From the NCBI GenBank assembly GCA_050181375.1, contig JBFXDF010000029.1:1-25611 (forward strand): DNA of 25,611 nt. The letters run 5' to 3'. A program made the position numbers and the translations under genes. Shown piece after piece: positions 17,620 through 24,242 of this stretch. The stretch's first letter is position 1. Each line of letters begins with the position of its first letter. A model generated the notes under the pieces. It was not told where the DNA came from and searched no databases. It worked only from the letters and a program-made list of their open reading frames with translations. This DNA comes from DATARH01 sp050181375. Lineage in GTDB: Bacteria > Pseudomonadota > Alphaproteobacteria > ATCC43930 > CGMCC-115725.

Positions 17620-19227
17620 TCATCGGTCGAGCCAGACCGTCGCCAGGTCCTGGTTCGCGAGGTGGCTCGGACCGATCTTCCAGCCCTTGACATAGGCATG
17701 ATACGGCACGATCCGGTTCCACCACACCAGAAAACCCTGGTGCGCCTCGGTATCGAGGTTGTGCTTCTCGAATGCGAGCATCAGCGCCTTCTGCTTGTCG
17801 GGATCGGTCTCGCGCAGCATCCTGTCGTAGATTTCGACCGCTTTCGGGTCTTCGTAACCGCCATAGCTCTCGGCCGAAACCGATGCCGGCAGCTCCTTCT
17901 GCACATCGAGCAGCGGATTGACGATGCCGTGCCCCGGCGCCTCGACCGATACGTCGAAATTGCCGCTGCGCAGCGCCTCGTACCACGGCCCGCTCGGCAC
18001 GACGCGCTGCGTCACTTTCAGCCCGATCTTGCTCCACTGGTCGATCAGCCAGCTGCCGATGTATTTGTAGGGCTGATCCACGTTCCGGTTCAGCAGTTCA
18101 AAGCTCAAGCCCTCGGCGCCCGCCTCCTTCAACAGCCGCCGCGCCTCGGCGCGCGACTTCTCGATATCGGGCCAGTAGCCGGCCATCTCGTGCAGCTCTT
18201 CCTTGGTCGGAGCCAGTTTCGATTCGGGAAACACGAACGTGCCGACCGTCTTGACCACGGCGACCTTGGAGAGCGCTTCGGCGCCCTGCCAGCGGTCGAT
18301 CGCGAGGGTCAGCGCGCGGCGCACGCGCGCGTCGTCGAACGGCTTTTTCCTGTGGTTGGGCGTAAACGACGAGCCGACATTCCAGTCGCTGGTGGCGATG
18401 ACGATCTTGTCGCCGAGTTCGCGTTTCAGCTCGTCGGCAGCCGACGGCGGCATGCCGCGGAATTCCATCGCGGCGCGGTCGGTGCGGATCGCGTCGATGC
18501 GCGTCGCCTGTTTCGGCGCGTAGATGCCGACAAAGCCGTCGAGATACGGCAATCCCTGCTTGAAATAATCCGGGTTGCGCTCGCCCTTGATCGACTGCCC
18601 GGTCTCATAGGCGACGAACTTGAACGGCCCCGACCCCATCACGTTGCGTTCGTACCAGTGCGGGTCCTTGTCGAGGATTTTCTTCTCGTAGATGAAGGCG
18701 AACGGATCGGCCAGCGCCGGCAGAAAGGCATTGGTCGGAAACTTCAAGCGGAACACGACCGTTTCCGGGTCCGGCGCCTCGATCTTGTCGACCATCATGA
18801 AATAGCTTTGCCGCGGGCTGATCGTACCTTCCGGCGGAAAGACGATCGTGTTCCAGCTCGCGACGACATCGGCCGCGGTCAGCGGCGTCCCGTCGTGGAA
18901 CGTGACGCCCGGCCGGATCTTGAACGTGTAGGTTTTCCCGCCATCGGCCGGGGTCGGCATCTCGACGCACAAATCGCAGACGAACCGCTCCGACCCCGGG
19001 TCTTCCGGATTGACCTGGATCAGCGTGCTGTAGAACGGCGCGACCGAATGGATCGTCGCGAAGGTGCTTTCGCGATGCCCGTCAAAGCTGGGCGGCGCGT
19101 CGGCCGGGATCATGTAGGTCAGGGTGCCGCCGCGTTTCGGCGTCTCGGCCGGAGCCGGCGCGGCGCCGATTGCCACCGCGGCGACGAGGGAAGCGGCAAG
19201 CCCCAGCAGCTTTGATGCGCGTCTCAA
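17620..19227 (-). CDS. ABC transporter substrate-binding protein, family 5 (peptide/nickel/opine type)
   Basis: A 535-residue periplasmic solute-binding protein of the SBP_bac_5 family (DppA/OppA-like). No ATG fits the N-terminus; TTG 19227, preceded by GGAGG at 6 bases, gives a clean signal peptide (residues 1-31, LLGLAASLVAAVAIGAAPAPAETP). Family hallmarks are PKRGGTLTYMIPAD, the KIRPGVTFHDGTPLTAADVV block, and RRALTLAIDRWQGAEAL. The larger upstream frame would add a non-exported leader and is rejected. No permease or ATPase genes adjoin it: the neighbours are a small membrane protein downstream and a divergent metallo-beta-lactamase-fold gene upstream. It is thus an orphan binding protein; the ligand could be a peptide or another polar solute. 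Confidence 0.88.
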   Translation of the reverse strand: MRRASKLLGLAASLVAAVAIGAAPAPAETPKRGGTLTYMIPADAPPSFDGHRESTFATIHSVAPFYSTLIQVNPEDPGSERFVCDLCVEMPTPADGGKTYTFKIRPGVTFHDGTPLTAADVVASWNTIVFPPEGTISPRQSYFMMVDKIEAPDPETVVFRLKFPTNAFLPALADPFAFIYEKKILDKDPHWYERNVMGSGPFKFVAYETGQSIKGERNPDYFKQGLPYLDGFVGIYAPKQATRIDAIRTDRAAMEFRGMPPSAADELKRELGDKIVIATSDWNVGSSFTPNHRKKPFDDARVRRALTLAIDRWQGAEALSKVAVVKTVGTFVFPESKLAPTKEELHEMAGYWPDIEKSRAEARRLLKEAGAEGLSFELLNRNVDQPYKYIGSWLIDQWSKIGLKVTQRVVPSGPWYEALRSGNFDVSVEAPGHGIVNPLLDVQKELPASVSAESYGGYEDPKAVEIYDRMLRETDPDKQKALMLAFEKHNLDTEAHQGFLVWWNRIVPYHAYVKGWKIGPSHLANQDLATVWLDR

Positions 19228-19420
19228 AACAGGCCTCCGGCTGGGCGGGCAAAAGATTCGCGAATTGTCATACCCAAGCGAGCGCAGCGGGGCGACTGCA
19301 AATTGGTGGGCAATAGCGGCACGCCGGCAATGTAGGATGGCAGCGACCGAATGGTTTCTCACTTCCATCGCGGCGGAGCCTTCGCCGGGATGGCGGCGCA
19401 ACGACGGGAAGGCGGCACCT

Positions 19421-20218
19421 GTGAGCAGCGACACCTACCAGATCTACGCGGTGCGTTACGCACACCACGACCGGCGGGCGAGCGAGAATTTCTACGGCGG
19501 CGACCCGCATGACGGCCCGATGCCGCTCGACTATTTTGTCTGGGCCGTTGTCGGCGAGAGCCGCACCCTGGTGTTCGACACCGGCTTTGACGCGGCGATG
19601 GCCAAAAAACGCGGGCGCGAGTTTCTGCGGCCGCCGCGCGACGGCCTCCTCGCGATCGGCGTCGATCCCGACGCGGTGAGAGATGTCGTCATCAGCCACA
19701 TGCATTACGACCACGCCGGCAACAACGACCTGTTCCCGAACGCGACGTTCCATGTCCAGGACCGCGAGATGGCGTTCTGCACCGGGCGGTGCATGTGCCA
19801 TCGCGACATCCGCCGCTCGTTCGAGCCGGCCGACGTGACCGCGATGGTCGAACGCGTGTTCCGCGACCGGGTTTGCTTTCACGACGGCACCGGCGAGATC
19901 GCGCCCGGCATCACGGTCCACCATGTCGGCGGGCACACCAACGGGTTGCAGGTGATGCGCGTCAAAACCAATCGCGGCTGGGTCGTGCTGGCCTCCGACG
20001 CGTCGCATTTCTACGCCAATTTCGAGCAGATGCGCGCCTACGCGACGGTCTACAATGTCGGCGACATGCTCGAAGGGTTTGCCACCGTCAAGCGGCTGGC
20101 GACCTCGCCGCTTCATGTCATTCCGGGGCATGACCCGCTGGTGCTGCGCCGCTATCCCGCTCCGAAACCCGAACTCGAAGGGATTGCCGCCCGCCTCGAC
20201 GTCGCGCCGGCGGCGTAG
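19421..20218 (+). CDS. N-acyl-homoserine-lactonase-like metallo-beta-lactamase-fold hydrolase
   Basis: A 265-residue member of the MBL fold, closest by motif to the AHL lactonase/quorum-quenching group. Metal ligands are H93-x-H95-x-D97-H98 (SHMHYDHAGN), H172 (VGGHTNG), D193 (ASDASHF) and H237 (VIPGHDP). The start is a GTG (19421) with GGAAGG about 8 bases upstream; an in-frame ATG further up belongs to repeat-like intergenic sequence and gives a leader unlike the family. No signal peptide, so the enzyme is cytosolic. There is a Cys/His-rich turn (CTGRCMCHRD, residues 120-129) that is characteristic of some homologues. It could hydrolyse AHLs or other lactones; the substrate is not shown. Confidence 0.85.
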   Translation: MSSDTYQIYAVRYAHHDRRASENFYGGDPHDGPMPLDYFVWAVVGESRTLVFDTGFDAAMAKKRGREFLRPPRDGLLAIGVDPDAVRDVVISHMHYDHAGNNDLFPNATFHVQDREMAFCTGRCMCHRDIRRSFEPADVTAMVERVFRDRVCFHDGTGEIAPGITVHHVGGHTNGLQVMRVKTNRGWVVLASDASHFYANFEQMRAYATVYNVGDMLEGFATVKRLATSPLHVIPGHDPLVLRRYPAPKPELEGIAARLDVAPAA

Positions 20219-20228
20219 CGCGAACATT

Positions 20229-20259
20229 CCCCTCTCCGCCCTTCAGGGGGGGAGAGGGG
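20229..20259. repeat. Palindrome of the CCCCTCTCC/GGAGAGGGG family between convergent genes
   Basis: CCCCTCTCC (20229-20237) pairs with GGAGAGGGG (20251-20259), and an inner CCC/GGG surrounds TTCA. It sits exactly between the stops of the convergent MBL-fold and enolase genes (20218 and 20261). The arms match the core of the palindrome inside the Sua5-type gene. It may work as a bidirectional transcription end, though no T-run follows. Confidence 0.7.
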
Positions 20260-20260
20260 C

Positions 20261-21562
20261 TTAGACTGCGGCCCGTTTCTTCGCTCGCAGCGGCCCCGTC
20301 CCGGCGAAACGGGCGCGCGGCCCCAGCGCCTCCTCGATGCGCAGCGCCTCGTTCCACTTCGCCATGCGCTCGGAGCGCGCGAACGAGCCGACCTTGAGCT
20401 GAGCGGCGCCCCAGCCGACCGCGAGATGCACGATCGTCACGTCCTCGGTCTCGCCGGAGCGGGCCGAGACGATCGCGCCCCAGCCGGAATCGCGCGCCGC
20501 GTCGAGCGCCGCTTTGGCCTCGGTCACGGTGCCGGCCTGGTTCGGCTTGACCAGCACCGCGTTGCAGGCGCCCGACGCCGCCGCCTCGCGCACCCGCGCC
20601 GCATCGGTCACCAGAAAATCGTCGCCGACGATCTGCACCCGGCCGCCGACCGCTTGCGTGAACCGGCGCAGCCCCGCGCGGTCGTGCTCGCCGAGCGGGT
20701 CCTCGATCGAGACGATCGGATAGCGGCCGAGCCAGGAGATCAGCATCTCCGCCAAGCCGTCCGAATCGAGTTCGCGCCCGTCGCGCGCCAGCCGGTAGCG
20801 GGTCCCGTCGTGAAATTCGGAGGCCGCGATGTCGAGCGAGATCGCGATCTCCCGGCCAGGCGTGAACCCGGCGCGCTCGATCGCCCGCATCAGCGCGTCG
20901 AGCGCCGCCTCGTTGGTGTCGAAGGCCGGCCAGAACCCGCCCTCGTCGGCCACCCCCTGCAACAACCCGCGCTCTTCCATCATCGCCCCCGCCGCCCGAT
21001 AAACCTCGGCGGTCCATTCGAGCGCCTGATCGAACGAGACCGCGAGCGGCGCGACGACCATGAAATCCTGGATGTCGACCCGCCGGCCGGCATGCGCGCC
21101 GCCGCCGAAGATCTGGATTTCCGGCAGCGGCATCACCGCCTCGCCGCGATCCCCGAGCAAATATGCGTAAAGCGGTCTTCCGTGCGCCGCGGCGGCGGCG
21201 TGCAGCGCGGCCATCGACACCGCGACCAGCGCGTTGCCGCCGAGCCGGCTCTTTTGCGGTGTGCCGTCGAGCGCGACAAGCGCGGCGTCGAGCGCCGCCT
21301 GATCGGCGGCATCCATCCCGGTCAGCGCGGCGGCGATCTCGCCGTCGATCGCCGACACCGCGCCGCGCACGTCGCGGCCCCCGAGCCTCCGGCCGCCGTC
21401 GCGCAGCTCGATCGCCTCGCCGGAGCCGGTCGAGGCGCCGGCCGGCGCGATCGCCCGCCCGACCGCGCCACCGGCCAGCCTCAACTCGGCCTCGACGGTC
21501 GGCCGGCCGCGCGAATCCCATACCCGGCGCCCCCTCACGGCGATGATGCGCGTGTCGCTCAT
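20261..21562 (-). CDS. Divergent enolase-family protein (second-type phosphopyruvate hydratase)
   Basis: A 433-residue enolase. Seen in order: WDSRGRPTVEAEL, GASTGSGEAIELRDGG, GGGAHAGRRVDIQDFM, GVADEGGF (E207), LDIAASEF (D244, Mg), SIEDP (E287, Mg), GDDFLVT (D314, Mg), VKPNQAGT (K339, catalytic base), SARSGETED, and LKVGSFARSERMAKWNEALRIEE (K390). In canonical enolases the sequence is IQEFM, where the Glu (E168 in the yeast/E. coli region) is catalytic; here it is Asp166 (IQDFM). IKTG is LKVG, and the usual NGG-HADNN is FGGGAHAGRR. So metal and lysine chemistry is kept but the active-site rim is altered: a paralogue that may use another substrate or act in a special pathway. Its ATG overlaps the upstream kinase stop as ATGA. 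Confidence 0.88.
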   Translation of the reverse strand: MSDTRIIAVRGRRVWDSRGRPTVEAELRLAGGAVGRAIAPAGASTGSGEAIELRDGGRRLGGRDVRGAVSAIDGEIAAALTGMDAADQAALDAALVALDGTPQKSRLGGNALVAVSMAALHAAAAAHGRPLYAYLLGDRGEAVMPLPEIQIFGGGAHAGRRVDIQDFMVVAPLAVSFDQALEWTAEVYRAAGAMMEERGLLQGVADEGGFWPAFDTNEAALDALMRAIERAGFTPGREIAISLDIAASEFHDGTRYRLARDGRELDSDGLAEMLISWLGRYPIVSIEDPLGEHDRAGLRRFTQAVGGRVQIVGDDFLVTDAARVREAAASGACNAVLVKPNQAGTVTEAKAALDAARDSGWGAIVSARSGETEDVTIVHLAVGWGAAQLKVGSFARSERMAKWNEALRIEEALGPRARFAGTGPLRAKKRAAV

Positions 21563-22599
21563 CCGCCTACCCCCTCCCCTCCCCCGCTCGCGGCCCAGGC
21601 CGCGCGCACGGCCGAAAGCCGCTCGACCGGATCGCGCAGCAGCGCCCGCGCGACAAGCCGGACGCGGTCCTTGTCGGTCTCGAGCGTGACGTATTCGACC
21701 GGCGATTTGCCGTCGATCCGCGCCAGCAGCAGCCCCGGCAAGAGGTGCGCGGCGCGCGCTTCGAGCGCTTCCGTCGGCTCCCACCGGACGCCGCTCAGGT
21801 AGGTTTCGGCGAGCCGGTCGAAGCAGGCGAGAAACCCCGCAACCGCCCCCCTGTTCCACAGGCATTTGAGCAGCAGGTGGTTCAGGCAGAACGCGAGGTC
21901 GAAGGCCGGGTCGCCGTACCAGGCGCATTCCGCGTCGAGAAACACCGGCCCATGCGGTCCGATCAGGATGTTTTTCGGGCTGACATCGCCATGCACGAGA
22001 GCGCGGCGGGTCCGCGCGGTCGTTTCCGCCAGAAGACCCAGCGGCTGCGCGAGAGCGGGATGCGCGCGGCCCGCCGCGATCAGATACGGCTCGAGGCGCA
22101 GCGCATAAAAGCTGTCGTCGGTCGCGAAGCCGCGCGCGATTTCAGGATCGCCGGCCGTCGCGGCGTGGATGCGGGCGAGCCGTTCGCCTACCAATGCCGC
22201 GCTCGCCGGGTCGGCACATCCGTCCCGCAGCCTGTATTTCCATACCGGATAGGCGGCAGGGTCGAGATATTCCATCGCGAACATCCCGTCCGCCTCGTCC
22301 TCGCCGAGCAGCTCCGGCACGGCCCGCGGGCAGATCGTCCCGGCGACCCGGAACCAGGCGGCCTCGTAATGGTTGCGGATGACCGGCGCTTCCCAAAGCT
22401 GCGCCACCCTGAGCCGCGGCAGCGCCCGCTTCAGGCAGAACCGCCGGCCCGGCAGCTCGACGACCCAGATCTCGGACGAGACCCCGCCATCGAGCGGCCG
22501 AACACGCGGCGTCTCGCCCGCGCCGAGGAGACCCATGCGAGCGAGCGCGGCGGCGATCGCGGTCGGGTCGGCGGGCTGGGCTTCGGCTGAGGTTTCCAT
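21559..22599 (-). CDS. APH/choline-kinase-like phosphotransferase
   Basis: A 346-residue kinase of the aminoglycoside-phosphotransferase fold. The ATP-lysine is probably K57 (FCLKRALPRLRV). The catalytic loop is LVHGDVSPKNILIG (H203, D205, N210), and the Mg site is VFLDAECAWYGDPAFDLAFCLNHLL (D222). Family members phosphorylate small molecules such as methylthioribose, homoserine, choline or antibiotics. The ATG at 22599 lies 36 bp from the divergent dehydrogenase start. It is translationally coupled (ATGA) to the enolase gene, which strongly suggests that its product feeds, or is fed by, the enolase step rather than antibiotic resistance. The substrate is not known; glycerate (giving 2-phosphoglycerate) is a context-based inference. 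A resistance function should not be assumed. Confidence 0.85.
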   Translation of the reverse strand: METSAEAQPADPTAIAAALARMGLLGAGETPRVRPLDGGVSSEIWVVELPGRRFCLKRALPRLRVAQLWEAPVIRNHYEAAWFRVAGTICPRAVPELLGEDEADGMFAMEYLDPAAYPVWKYRLRDGCADPASAALVGERLARIHAATAGDPEIARGFATDDSFYALRLEPYLIAAGRAHPALAQPLGLLAETTARTRRALVHGDVSPKNILIGPHGPVFLDAECAWYGDPAFDLAFCLNHLLLKCLWNRGAVAGFLACFDRLAETYLSGVRWEPTEALEARAAHLLPGLLLARIDGKSPVEYVTLETDKDRVRLVARALLRDPVERLSAVRAAWAASGGGEGVGG

Positions 22600-22635
22600 G
22601 ATGATCCGGCTCTCGGAACCGACGGATGCTAGCGG

Positions 22636-23583
22636 ATGATGAAGGCGATCTTCCATTATGACGCCGGGCCGCGCCTCGAAGCCCGATTTGCCGCCCTGCG
22701 CCTCGAGGGTTTCGACATCGCGCCCTGCCCCGAGGCGGATGACGCCGCGCTTGCCGCGCTGCTGCCGGAGGCCGAGGTGCTGCTCCACGTCCTGAAGCCG
22801 GCGACTGCCGCGCTCATCGCGCGGGCGCCCCGGCTCCGGCTGATCCAGAAGATCGGGGTCGGGGTCAACACGATCGACCTCGCGGCGGCGCGGGCGCGCG
22901 GCATCGCGGTCGCCAATATGCCGGGCACCAACACGCCGGCCGTCGCCGAGGCGGCGCTGCTCCTGATGCTGGCCGCGCTGCGCAACCTCGCCGGGCTCGA
23001 CCGGGCCTGCCGCATGGGCCGCGGCTGGGCGGCCGGTCCGGCGCTGCAAGAGCGGGCCGGCGAGCTGCGCGGCCACGTTGTCGGCCTCGTCGGCGCCGGA
23101 ATGGTGCCGCGGACGCTGGTGCCGATGCTGCGCGGGTTCGGCGCCCGGCCGGTCTACTGGTCGCGCGGCGAGCATCCCGAACTCGGCGTCCCGCGCGTCG
23201 CGCTCGACGAGTTGCTGGCGGTCGCCGACATCGTGTCGCTGCACCTGCCGCTGGTGCCGGAAACCAAAAGCGTGATCGACGGCGCCGCGCTGGCGCGCAT
23301 GAAGCCGGGCGCGATCCTGGTCAACACCGCGCGCGGCGGGCTGGTCGACGAGGCGGCGCTGGTCGCGGCGCTGACCAGCGGCCGGCTGCGCGCCGCCGGG
23401 CTTGATGTTTTCGCCGACGAGCCGGTGCCGCCCGACAATCCGCTTCTCCGGCTCGAAAATGTCGTGCTGATGCCGCACGTCGCCTGGCTGACTCCGGAAA
23501 CCCTCGATCGCAGCCTCGATGTCGCGCTCGAAAACATGCGCCGCCTGCGCGACGGCCGCGAATTGCGGCACCGCGTGGCGTGA
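22636..23583 (+). CDS. D-isomer-specific 2-hydroxyacid dehydrogenase (GyaR/SerA-like)
   Basis: A 315-residue NAD(P)-dependent dehydrogenase that interconverts a 2-keto acid and a D-2-hydroxyacid. The catalytic residues are R233 (NTARGGLVDE), E262 (FADEP) and H281 (MPHVAWLT). The nucleotide motif is GLVGAGMVPRTL (residues 150-161), where the third glycine of GxGxxG is proline, a variation that also occurs in some members. KIGVGVNTIDL and NMPGTNTPAVAEAAL are substrate-domain hallmarks. ATG 22636 or 22639 are both possible. It is divergent from the kinase-enolase pair with only 36 bp between the starts, so the promoters overlap and the genes are probably co-regulated. Hydroxypyruvate or a related acid is a likely substrate, not proven. 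Confidence 0.88.
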   Translation: MMKAIFHYDAGPRLEARFAALRLEGFDIAPCPEADDAALAALLPEAEVLLHVLKPATAALIARAPRLRLIQKIGVGVNTIDLAAARARGIAVANMPGTNTPAVAEAALLLMLAALRNLAGLDRACRMGRGWAAGPALQERAGELRGHVVGLVGAGMVPRTLVPMLRGFGARPVYWSRGEHPELGVPRVALDELLAVADIVSLHLPLVPETKSVIDGAALARMKPGAILVNTARGGLVDEAALVAALTSGRLRAAGLDVFADEPVPPDNPLLRLENVVLMPHVAWLTPETLDRSLDVALENMRRLRDGRELRHRVA

Positions 23584-23612
23584 ACCGTAGCATGGGAATG
23601 GTCATCAAAAGA

Positions 23613-23629
23613 TGGCATATTTGATGCCA
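23613..23629. promoter_or_regulatory. Palindrome TGGCAT-N5-ATGCCA upstream of vapB, likely operator
   Basis: A perfect 6-bp inverted repeat with a 5-bp AT-rich spacer lies 19 bp before the antitoxin ATG, where the promoter should be. Type II antitoxin-toxin complexes usually repress their own operon at such a site. Confidence 0.55.
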
Positions 23630-23648
23630 CTCTAGCAAGGCCCGCTCG

Positions 23649-23846
23649 ATGAGAACCACCGTTACCGTGGACGACAAATTGATCGCCGATGCCGAGTTCT
23701 ATACCGGGATCAAAGAAAAATCCGCGCTGATCCGCCACGCGCTGAAGACGCTGGTTGAACGCGAAGCGGCAAAGCGGTTGGCTCGGCTGGGCGGCAGTCA
23801 GCCTCATCTCAAACCGATTTCCCGGCGCCGCACGGGGCCAGGATGA
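23649..23846 (+). CDS. vapB: Type II antitoxin, VapB (ribbon-helix-helix)
   Basis: A 65-residue antitoxin. The N-terminal strand MRTTVTVDDKLIADAEFYTG and helix KEKSALIRHALKTLVEREAAKRLARLGG are the ribbon-helix-helix DNA-binding domain of the VapB type 2 family; the Pro/Arg-rich tail (QPHLKPISRRRTGPG) would wrap the toxin. Its stop overlaps the toxin start (ATGA at 23843-23846). Together with the upstream palindrome it should repress its own operon. Confidence 0.88.
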   Translation: MRTTVTVDDKLIADAEFYTGIKEKSALIRHALKTLVEREAAKRLARLGGSQPHLKPISRRRTGPG

Positions 23847-24217
23847 TCCTCGTGGACTCATCGGTATGGATCGCCCATTTGCGGGTCACCGATGAACGGC
23901 TCGTTGCGCTGCTTCAGGAAGGCGAAGTGCTTGGCCATCCGTTTGTTGTCGGGGAGCTGGCCCTCGGCAATCTCCAGCCCCGAGATGCCGTCCTGGCAGA
24001 TTTGCAGCAACTTCCGCAAGCGACACTGGTAGCCGACGAAGAAGTCCTGGACCTTATCAACAGGCAGTCGTTATTCGGCCGAGGCATCGGATATGTCGAT
24101 GCCCACCTCCTCGCGTCCGTTCGGCTGACATTGGACGCGCGATTGTGGACGTACGACCGGCGCCTCCACGAGGTTGCCACTGATTTGAGTCTTACGGCGG
24201 CGATGCTGTCGCACTGA
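23843..24217 (+). CDS. vapC: Type II toxin VapC, PIN-domain ribonuclease
   Basis: A 124-residue PIN-domain nuclease. The four acidic metal-binding residues are all present: D5 (VDSSVW), E38 (VGELALG), D86 (GYVDAHLLAS) and D105 (WTYDRR), so the toxin looks intact. VapC toxins cleave tRNAs or rRNA when the antitoxin is degraded. It is translationally coupled to vapB. The pair sits between the hydroxyacid dehydrogenase and the convergent hlyD, at a place where an EmrB-type permease could have been expected; 25 bp separate the stops of vapC and hlyD. Confidence 0.92.
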   Translation: MILVDSSVWIAHLRVTDERLVALLQEGEVLGHPFVVGELALGNLQPRDAVLADLQQLPQATLVADEEVLDLINRQSLFGRGIGYVDAHLLASVRLTLDARLWTYDRRLHEVATDLSLTAAMLSH

Positions 24218-24242
24218 ATCTTGAAGGTTATTGACGCGTGCG

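Noticed and set aside
15267..17699. Open frame of 810 codons on the minus strand through marR and antisense to the MFS gene
   Set aside because: Only the last 158 codons look like a protein (MarR). The rest is antisense to a clear MFS transporter with Arg/Gln/Asp-rich composition typical of shadow frames in GC-rich DNA.
19228..19434. Upstream extension of the solute-binding protein gene
   Set aside because: The extended N-terminus would bury the signal peptide; TTG 19227 with a GGAGG site gives a proper exported protein.
21559..22599. Aminoglycoside-resistance gene
   Set aside because: The fold is shared with many metabolic kinases, and coupling to an enolase argues for a metabolic role.
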